This document shows, in pieces, positions 1-4,556 of a DNA stretch of 6,310 nt. Both the position numbers and the translations under genes were made by a program. This stretch comes from Lachnospiraceae bacterium (GTDB taxonomy: Bacteria > Bacillota > Clostridia > Lachnospirales > Lachnospiraceae). How positions within the stretch are numbered: the first letter of the stretch is position 1; each line of letters begins with the position of its first letter. The notes beneath the pieces were generated by a model. The model was not told the DNA's origin. It did no database searches and saw only the letters and a list, made by a program, of their open reading frames with translations. The stretch is taken from positions 1 to 6,310 of the forward strand of contig JAJPYH010000242.1 in assembly GCA_021205045.1 (NCBI GenBank). Reading direction: 5' to 3'.

Positions 1-6
1 CAAAAT

Positions 7-22
7 CCCCCAAGATTGGGGG
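7..22. repeat. C5/G5 inverted repeat (hairpin) at left edge
   Basis: CCCCCA (7-12) is complementary to TGGGGG (17-22) across a four-base AGAT loop, giving a compact GC hairpin. A second G5 run (25-29) could compete for the same C5 arm. The hairpin lies just upstream of an intrinsic terminator, so it probably belongs to the 3' end of a transcript entering from the left, or to a short interspersed repeat. No T-tract follows it directly, so it is not itself a standard terminator. Confidence 0.5.
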
Positions 23-32
23 CAGGGGGTTG

Positions 33-53
33 AGGTGTCGAAGACACTTTTTT
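33..53 (+). terminator. Intrinsic terminator of an upstream gene outside the window
   Basis: GTGTC (35-39) pairs with GACAC (43-47) around a GAA loop. The stem can be lengthened by G34-T48 and A33-T49 pairs, and six T residues follow (48-53). A short stem followed by a T-tract on the + strand is the form of a rho-independent terminator. There is no coding sequence to its left inside the window, so it most likely closes a gene that ends just before position 1, and it separates that gene from yigZ. Confidence 0.6.
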
Positions 54-90
54 ACATTATAGGAAATTCCGATTTTCACTTTACTTTCAA

Positions 91-99
91 TGTTATGAT
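91..99 (+). promoter_or_regulatory. Extended -10 promoter candidate for yigZ-mgtE
   Basis: TGTTATGAT (91-99) fits an extended -10 element (TGn then TATGAT, one mismatch to TATAAT). No good -35 box is found at 17 bases upstream, where the sequence is GATTTT, but extended -10 promoters tolerate this. An alternative is TTTACT (80-85) with TAAAAT (101-106), although that spacer is only 15 bases. The site sits between the left-edge terminator and yigZ in an AT-rich stretch, where a promoter is expected. The start would be near 106, giving a leader of about 50 bases. Confidence 0.42.
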
Positions 100-154
100 G
101 TAAAATTCATATGAACTCGGTTGCAAAAAGTTCCCAAAAAGGGTATGATAAACG

Positions 155-805
155 GTGATGGAAACTTATCGGATAATTTACAGTCAGAAAAATCAGATAC
201 AGACCTATACCGGGGAGATCGTGGAGAAGAAATCCCGCTTTATCGCCAATATCCGGACGGCGGAGAGCGAGGAGGAGGCCATAGCCTTTGTGGAGCAGAT
301 GAGAAAGCGATACTACGATGCCCGGCACAATTGCTATGCCTTCGTGGTGGGACCGGCAGGGGAACTTGTGCGCTCAAGCGACGATGGGGAGCCCTCCGGC
401 ACAGCGGGCAGACCCATGCTGGAGGTTCTGCTGGGCAGGGAGCTTCGGAATGTGGCGGTGGTGGTAACCCGGTATTTTGGAGGGGTACTGCTTGGCACGG
501 GAGGCCTGGTGCGGGCATATACACAGGCTGTGCAGGAGGCTCTGCAGAGCTGTCCCACGGCTGTCATGCGGCCCGGGAAACGGCTGGAGATCGAGACAGA
601 TTATAATGGCATTGGGAAGATATTGTATCTGCTGGGAAAAAGAAACCTGACGCCGGAGAGCAGCGAGTACACGGACCGGGTGTGTCTGAGAGTTCTTGTC
701 CCTGAGGAGGAAGCTGATTATTTTACAAAAGACGTGATTGAAGTTACCGCAGGACGAAGCAGAATTGTGGAGCTGGAGGAGGTGTTTTATCCGGTTCCGG
801 AATAG
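155..805 (+). CDS. yigZ: YigZ/IMPACT family protein (UPF0029)
   Basis: A 216-residue protein of the YigZ/IMPACT family, close to the family's usual length of just over 200. The N-terminal UPF0029 domain covers roughly residues 18-130 and carries the two conserved blocks SDDGEPSGTAG (75-85) and VTRYFGGVLLGTGGLVRAY (104-122). A smaller DUF1949-type alpha/beta domain (about 143-200) follows, as in E. coli YigZ. Eukaryotic relatives (yeast Yih1, mammalian IMPACT) act in translational control by binding Gcn1; the bacterial role is not settled, and nothing here defines it. The start is either GTG at 155 or the adjacent ATG at 158; an AAAAAGGG run (136-143) is a weak, rather distant ribosome site for both. 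The gene is first in a probable two-gene unit with mgtE. Family assignment is secure; the exact start is not. Confidence 0.93.
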   Translation: MMETYRIIYSQKNQIQTYTGEIVEKKSRFIANIRTAESEEEAIAFVEQMRKRYYDARHNCYAFVVGPAGELVRSSDDGEPSGTAGRPMLEVLLGRELRNVAVVVTRYFGGVLLGTGGLVRAYTQAVQEALQSCPTAVMRPGKRLEIETDYNGIGKILYLLGKRNLTPESSEYTDRVCLRVLVPEEEADYFTKDVIEVTAGRSRIVELEEVFYPVPE

Positions 806-810
806 GAGGG
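804..810 (+). promoter_or_regulatory. Ribosome binding site of mgtE overlapping the yigZ stop
   Basis: AGGAGGG (804-810) lies four bases before the ATG at 815 and shares its first two bases with the yigZ TAG stop (803-805). This fixes the mgtE start. A ribosome finishing yigZ covers the site, which suggests translational coupling of the two genes. Confidence 0.8.
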
Positions 811-814
811 AACG

Positions 815-2176
815 ATGCAGGAGAGAATAGACGAGCAGTTGGAGATGATTTCAACCTTTCTGGAACAGAAGCAATATACCAATCTGAGGCAGGCGCTGAC
901 TCAGATGAATGAGGCGGATATCGCTGTGGCCCTGGGCAGGCTGGATGAGGAAAATGTCAAAACGGTGTTCCGCATTCTGCCAAAGGATCTGGCGGCGGAT
1001 ATCTTTTCCTATATGGAAGTGGATCAGCAGCAGATGGTCATCACTTCCCTGTCCGACAGGGACGCGGGACGGCTGATTGACAGGCTGCAGGCCGATGACG
1101 CGGCGGATTTTATCGATGAGATGCCCGCCAATATTGTGAAAAAGATTCTGGCCAACGCAAGCCCCGATACCAGGCGGGATATCAACCAGCTGCTTCAGTA
1201 CCCGGAGGACAGCGCCGGCAGCATCATGACGGTGGAATACGTGGAGTTAAAGGAAAATAACACCGTTGCCGGAGCCCTGGACAGGATCAGGAAGATCGGG
1301 CTGGACTCTGAGACCAGTAATATCTGCTATGTGCTGGATCCCTCCCGCCTGCTGGTGGGAACGGTCACCCTGCGCAAGCTGGTGATCAGCGAGCCGAAGG
1401 ACTTCATTGAGGATATCATGGACACTCATGTGATCTCTGTGAATACCATGACCGACCAGGAGGCTGTTGCCAGACAATTTCAGAAATACGACCTGATGGC
1501 CATGCCGGTGGTGGACAATGAAAGCCGTATGGTCGGCATTGTCACGGTGGATGATATCGTGGATATCCTGCAGGAAGAGACCACTGAGGATATTGAAAAG
1601 ATGGCGGCTATCGTTCCCACGGATAAGCCCTACATGAAGACCGGTGTGGTGGAGACATTCCGCAAGAGGATTCCCTGGCTGATGCTTCTGATGGTGTCCG
1701 CCACCTTTACCTCCAAAATCATGGCGACCTTTGAGACGGCGCTGGCGGCCTGCGCCAGTTTAAGCTTTTTCATTCCCATGCTGATGGATACCGGCGGAAA
1801 CGCCGGCGGGCAGGCCAGCGTGTCCATCATCCGCGCCTTATCGCTGGATGAGGTGGAGAAGGGAAGTGTGCCGAAGATCGTCTGGAAAGAGATCCGGGTA
1901 GCGCTTTTATGCGGCGTCTGTCTGGCGATTGTAGGTTTTTTCAAGGTATGGCTCTACGACAAGGTGGGAACCCAGGTGGCCTTTGTGGTGGCCGTGACCA
2001 TGCTGGCGACGGTGTGCTGCGCCAAGCTGGTAGGCTGTCTGCTGCCCATGGGAGCCAAGAAGCTTGGCTTTGACCCGGCGGTGATGGCCAGTCCCTTTAT
2101 TACAACCATCGTGGACGCGATTTCGTTACTGTTGTATTTTCAGATTGCCAGCCATATACTGGCAGGCGTGTTATAA
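815..2176 (+). CDS. mgtE: Magnesium transporter MgtE
   Basis: A 453-residue MgtE-type Mg2+ channel of the inner membrane, full length for the family. A helical MgtE N domain (about 12-125) is followed by a pair of CBS domains (about 133-258, including DSAGSIMT near 132-139 and VGIVTVDDIVDIL at 240-252), then a linking plug helix and five predicted membrane helices (about 284-306, 309-326, 361-380, 387-411, 424-449). The membrane part carries the family block GGNAGGQ (327-333) and the pore-region motif PFITTIVDA (427-435). Its Asp434 corresponds by motif to the pore aspartate known from Thermus MgtE. In that family the N and CBS domains bind Mg2+ and close the pore when internal Mg2+ is high. 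The start is set by AGGAGGG just upstream. It is probably co-transcribed with yigZ. No M-box riboswitch is apparent: only about 100 bases separate the left terminator from yigZ. Confidence 0.96.
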   Translation: MQERIDEQLEMISTFLEQKQYTNLRQALTQMNEADIAVALGRLDEENVKTVFRILPKDLAADIFSYMEVDQQQMVITSLSDRDAGRLIDRLQADDAADFIDEMPANIVKKILANASPDTRRDINQLLQYPEDSAGSIMTVEYVELKENNTVAGALDRIRKIGLDSETSNICYVLDPSRLLVGTVTLRKLVISEPKDFIEDIMDTHVISVNTMTDQEAVARQFQKYDLMAMPVVDNESRMVGIVTVDDIVDILQEETTEDIEKMAAIVPTDKPYMKTGVVETFRKRIPWLMLLMVSATFTSKIMATFETALAACASLSFFIPMLMDTGGNAGGQASVSIIRALSLDEVEKGSVPKIVWKEIRVALLCGVCLAIVGFFKVWLYDKVGTQVAFVVAVTMLATVCCAKLVGCLLPMGAKKLGFDPAVMASPFITTIVDAISLLLYFQIASHILAGVL

Positions 2177-2182
2177 CCTGGC

Positions 2183-2214
2183 TTATCGGAAGCTGCGCCG
2201 ACAATTTCCGATAA
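2183..2214. repeat. Perfect 9-bp inverted repeat after mgtE
   Basis: TTATCGGAA (2183-2191) is exactly complementary to TTCCGATAA (2206-2214) across a 14-base loop, beginning six bases after the mgtE stop. No T-tract follows on either strand, so it does not look like a complete intrinsic terminator. It may protect the mgtE mRNA 3' end, mark a processing site between the two gene pairs, or be a protein-binding palindrome upstream of the next gene. The sequence alone does not decide between these. Confidence 0.5.
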
Positions 2215-2251
2215 AAGTGGCAGAAGGAGAGAATATAAGGATTTCTCTTTG

Positions 2252-2280
2252 TCTCCTGCAGCATCATATTTTGCAGGGGA
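2252..2280 (+). other. Stem-loop in the leader of the TPM-like gene
   Basis: TCTCCTGCA (2252-2260) pairs with TGCAGGGGA (2272-2280), nine pairs including one T-G wobble, around an 11-base loop. The left arm also contains TCTCCT, which could instead pair with AGGAGA (2225-2230) upstream or, through CTCCT, with AGGAG (2320-2324) in the ribosome site of the next gene. It lies 52 bases before the start codon. A regulatory role is inference only; the pairings are visible. Confidence 0.35.
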
Positions 2281-2303
2281 AACGGACAGGTTCGCTCTGC
2301 GGA
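2278..2303 (+). promoter_or_regulatory. Weak ECF-sigma-like promoter candidate
   Basis: GGAAAC (2278-2283), 16 bases, then CGGA (2300-2303) resembles the layout of extracytoplasmic-function sigma promoters (AAC-type -35, CG-type -10). Transcription would start near 2309, giving a leader of about 24 bases that still includes the AAGGAGG ribosome site (2319-2325). B. subtilis pspA is controlled by the ECF factor SigW, which makes this arrangement plausible, but the -10 match is poor and no ECF factor is present in the window. Confidence 0.18.
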
Positions 2304-2332
2304 CATCAATAAGCATATAAGGAGGATAAGAT

Positions 2333-3490
2333 ATGGGAAGAAGCGGAGGCGGCGGAGGCGGCGGCTTCAGCGGCGGAGGACGCGGAATGGGAGGCCACAG
2401 CGGAGGTGGCAGAAGCGGCGGAGGCGGCTTTGGCGGCAGCAGCGGCAGAAGTGGATTAGGCGGCAGCAGCGGCAGAAGCGGAGGCGGTTTTGGCACCTCA
2501 GGCCGCAGCGGAATGGGAGGCGCGCCCAGAGGCGGCGCTGGTCCCAGAGGCGGCGCAGGCCCCATGGGCGGTCCTATGGGAGGACCCCGCCCGCCCAGAA
2601 GACCGAGAAGGAGATGGTTTTTCTTCGGCCCCAGGTATTATGGGGACGGACCTCGCAGGGGAGGCGGCTGCCTGGGATCGTCTTTATTTGGGATCATTGT
2701 GGTATTGCTGATTATTTCGGCGCTGTTTAATGGTATTGGACGTGCAGGCTATGGATCCGTTTCCACCCGGGCTACATCCACGGCCAATGTCACCACGTCC
2801 ACGATCGAGCGGGAAAAGCTGGATCTGGACTTAAATCTGACCGCCGGTTATTATACGGATGAGGCGGGCTGGATCAATAACCCGAGCCAGCTGGAGAGCG
2901 GCCTGATCAGCTTTTACAATGACACGGGCATCGCTCCCTACGTGTACATTATTGACAATATTGACGGCAATTACAATCCCACGACGGAGGAACTGGAGAC
3001 TTTTGCCGAGGAGCAGTATGAAGCGCTTTTCACCGATCAGGGACACATTCTCCTGGTGTTCTGGGATTACGGCGGATATTATGAGTATACCCTGTGGCTG
3101 GGCGCTCAGACGGGTACAGTTATGGATTCCGAGGCCTGCGATATTCTGTTTGATTATCTGGACTACTACTATTATGAGGCGGATACGGACGAGCATTTCT
3201 TCTCCTACGCTTTTGAGGATGCGGGTGAGCGTATCATGACGGTGACCACCCCGGCCTGGGTGAAGGCCGTAAGAGCTGTGGCGGTTGTGGTGATTGTGCT
3301 TGCAGGCGTGGGCGTTGTTGTGTTATTATACAGATGGTGGCTGAAATCTAAGGAAAAGAAGGCCGAGGAGGAAAAGCGGGCGCAGGACATCCTGAATACG
3401 CCGCTCCACAAATTCGGAGATACCGACGCCGAGGATTTGGCAAAGAAATATGAGGACACGAAGAATAATAAACCACAGGGAGGCGTATAG
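2333..3490 (+). CDS. Gly-rich two-pass membrane protein with TPM-like domain
   Basis: A 385-residue membrane protein. Residues 1-86 are low complexity, rich in Gly, Ser and Arg (short GGSSGRSG and RGGAGP repeats). A basic, aromatic stretch follows (87-110, RPPRRPRRRWFFF). A membrane helix at about 114-133 leads to a folded acidic domain (about 158-305) and a second helix at about 312-333, followed by RWWLKSKEKK and a charged tail ending at 385. Positive charges flank both helices, so both ends are probably cytoplasmic and the 158-305 domain lies outside. That domain resembles a TPM (TLP18.3/Psb32/MOLO-1) fold: DEAGWI near its start, a strand PYVYIID (202-208), a helix EELETFAEEQYEALF (219-233), then GHILLVFW (237-244) and EYTLWLGAQTG (251-261). 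It has no N-terminal signal peptide. AAGGAGG (2319-2325) sets the start, and pspA begins three bases after its stop. It is likely a membrane partner of PspA. The TPM call is by eye; a different extracytoplasmic fold remains possible. Confidence 0.8.
   Translation: MGRSGGGGGGGFSGGGRGMGGHSGGGRSGGGGFGGSSGRSGLGGSSGRSGGGFGTSGRSGMGGAPRGGAGPRGGAGPMGGPMGGPRPPRRPRRRWFFFGPRYYGDGPRRGGGCLGSSLFGIIVVLLIISALFNGIGRAGYGSVSTRATSTANVTTSTIEREKLDLDLNLTAGYYTDEAGWINNPSQLESGLISFYNDTGIAPYVYIIDNIDGNYNPTTEELETFAEEQYEALFTDQGHILLVFWDYGGYYEYTLWLGAQTGTVMDSEACDILFDYLDYYYYEADTDEHFFSYAFEDAGERIMTVTTPAWVKAVRAVAVVVIVLAGVGVVVLLYRWWLKSKEKKAEEEKRAQDILNTPLHKFGDTDAEDLAKKYEDTKNNKPQGGV
2432..2478 (+). repeat. Direct repeat in the glycine-rich coding segment
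   Basis: The 20-base string GGCGGCAGCAGCGGCAGAAG occurs twice without change, at 2432-2451 and 2459-2478. The offset is 27 bases, which keeps the reading frame and encodes GGSSGRS twice (residues 34-40 and 43-49). It lies in a longer GGC/GGA-rich tract (about 2342-2590). Synonymous positions are identical between copies, which points to recent duplication or slippage more than to selection on the protein alone. Confidence 0.7.
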
Positions 3491-3493
3491 TAA

Positions 3494-4177
3494 ATGAGCA
3501 TTTTATCAAGATTCAATGACATCATCAAGTCCAATATCAATGCGATTCTGGACAAGTATGAGGATCCGTCCAAGCTGGTGGATCAGTATCTGATCGATCT
3601 GACCAAGGACCTGGCCGAGGTGAAGGAAGAGACCGCCACCGTTATGGCGGAGGAGAAGCGCTGCAAGAAGGCTCTGGATGAAAATCAGAAAGAGATGGAC
3701 AAATATGTCCAGCTTGCCAGAAAGGCTCTGGAGGCCGGCAATGAGGAGGACGCCAGAGTGTTCCTGGCTTCCAAGCAGAAGCTGGCGGCTCAGCAGGAGA
3801 GCCTGCAGGCATCCTACGATGCGGCGAAGCTCAATTCCCAGAAGATGCGTCAGCTCCATGACAAGCTGACGGACGACATCCAGACCTTAAAGACCCGCAA
3901 GGAGGCCATTAAGTCCAAGGTCAGCGTGGCGAAGACCCAGGAGAAGGTCAATAAGTACGCGGAGTCCGCTGACAAGTACAACAGCACTCTGGGCGCGTTC
4001 TCCCGCATGGAGGAGAAGGCCGATCAGATGCTCAATAAGGCGACCGCTATGGGCGAGCTGAATGAGGCGGCGGGCTATGACAAGGCCGCGGAGCTGGAGA
4101 AGAAGTATAAGTTCGATGAGCACAGTGCGTCCGTGGAGTCGGATCTGGCGGCGCTGAAGGAAGAGCTGGGGCTGTAA
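3494..4177 (+). CDS. pspA: PspA/IM30 family membrane-stress protein
   Basis: A 227-residue PspA/IM30 family protein, about the usual family length. It has the typical N-terminal amphipathic helix (MSILSRFNDIIKSNINAILD, 1-20), the EDP turn (23-25), a long charged alpha-helical coiled coil through about residue 160, the conserved region RKALEAGNEEDAR (76-88), and the later block FSRMEEKADQM (169-179). PspA proteins bind the cytoplasmic face of stressed membranes and assemble into ESCRT-III-like rods or rings that help preserve the barrier. The start is supported by AGGGAGG (3477-3483), which lies inside the end of the upstream gene; only three bases separate the genes, so the two are almost certainly one operon. 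No PspF, PspB or PspC is present; in Bacillota, PspA commonly works with other membrane partners, and the TPM-like neighbour is the obvious candidate. Family assignment is strong; assignment to a specific paralogue (PspA versus LiaH-type) is not possible here. Confidence 0.93.
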   Translation: MSILSRFNDIIKSNINAILDKYEDPSKLVDQYLIDLTKDLAEVKEETATVMAEEKRCKKALDENQKEMDKYVQLARKALEAGNEEDARVFLASKQKLAAQQESLQASYDAAKLNSQKMRQLHDKLTDDIQTLKTRKEAIKSKVSVAKTQEKVNKYAESADKYNSTLGAFSRMEEKADQMLNKATAMGELNEAAGYDKAAELEKKYKFDEHSASVESDLAALKEELGL

Positions 4178-4195
4178 GTTAATAAAAATAATCAC

Positions 4196-4240
4196 AAAAA
4201 AACGCGATTGGGTCGATATATCGTCCGAATCGCGTTTTTT
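4196..4240 (+). terminator. Intrinsic terminator of the TPM-like/pspA operon
   Basis: Seven A residues (4196-4202) and ACGCGATT (4202-4209) face AATCGCGT (4228-4235) and six T residues (4235-4240). The interior continues with G-C pairs and the palindrome CGATATATCG (4214-4223), interrupted by two mismatches. It begins 18 bases after the pspA stop. The A-run on one side and T-run on the other would let it work in both directions, so it could also catch leftward transcripts from typA. Confidence 0.9.
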
Positions 4241-4280
4241 ATTGTGCTATACTGTCAACGTCTCATGTGACACCTTTCAA

Positions 4281-4320
4281 TAAAAGGATGGGCCACGGAA
4301 AGCTTTTTCGCGGCCCATCC
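4281..4320 (-). terminator. Intrinsic terminator for typA on the minus strand
   Basis: GGATGGGCC (4286-4294) pairs perfectly with GGCCCATCC (4312-4320). After one mismatch the stem continues with CG/CG and GAAA/TTTT pairs to a three-base loop (4302-4304). Read on the minus strand, the stem is followed by TTTTATT (4285 down to 4279), the form of a rho-independent terminator. No T-tract follows on the + strand, so the hairpin is oriented for typA. It stands about 230 bases past the typA stop, leaving an unusually long 3' untranslated stretch. Confidence 0.72.
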
Positions 4321-4342
4321 ACAGAAAGGGGTTGCATATACC

Positions 4343-4556
4343 CATTGCGAGACCTTTCACAGCCATGGATGTGTCCGGAAGCTTTTATGAGGTTTCCGGC
4401 GCAGCCATGGTGGAGTCAGAAAACTTTCATGGGGCTTTGGGCAGCCATGGCAGAGTCGTCAGAAAGATCTCATGGGGCTTTGGGCAGTCATGGCAGAGTC
4501 GTCAGAAAGATTTCAGCGGACTTTTCAAAGCTATGGCAGAGTCCGAAAGTTATTTC
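4343..4556. repeat. Tandem array of about five 40-43-bp direct repeats
   Basis: A core related to CAGCCATGG recurs at 4360-4368, 4402-4410, 4442-4450, 4485-4493 (CAGTCATGG) and 4528-4536 (AAGCTATGG), giving steps of 42, 40, 43 and 43 bases. The two best units, 4428-4470 and 4471-4513, match at 41 of 43 positions. GGCAGAGTC is repeated exactly at 4449-4457, 4492-4500 and 4535-4543, with diverged forms in the first two units. The outer units are more diverged, as expected of an old array with a recently duplicated centre. The last unit covers the typA stop codon (4550-4552). The unit can fold as CATGGGGCT...AGCCATG with a two-base bulge. It is unlike CRISPR: there are no constant repeats alternating with unique spacers. 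Confidence 0.85.

Larger units (their letters stand above)
4178..4549. other. Convergent intergenic region between pspA and typA
   Basis: This 372-base gap holds, in order, the pspA terminator (4196-4240), a TGCTATACT extended -10-like string (4245-4253), a strong hairpin whose T-tract faces the typA direction (4281-4320), and an array of degenerate 40-43-base direct repeats reaching into the typA stop region. Long open frames cross it on the + strand, but they owe their length to a stop-free repeat unit and share no recognisable domain, so I treat the region as non-coding. Confidence 0.7.

Noticed and set aside
121..606. Open frame beginning TTG at 121, overlapping yigZ in another frame
   Set aside because: Its translation is low-complexity and shares no family feature, while the yigZ frame carries conserved motifs throughout.
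2234..2239. TATAAG as a -10 box for the TPM-like gene
   Set aside because: No acceptable -35 is found 16-18 bases upstream, and the string lies in a purine-rich tract where such matches occur by chance.
2140..2565. Proline-rich open frame on the minus strand
   Set aside because: It is the antisense reading of glycine codons in the Gly-rich protein (GGC/GGA read as proline codons on the other strand).
4343..4556. CRISPR array
   Set aside because: Units are contiguous and degenerate over their full length, with no conserved repeat alternating with unique spacers, and no cas gene nearby.
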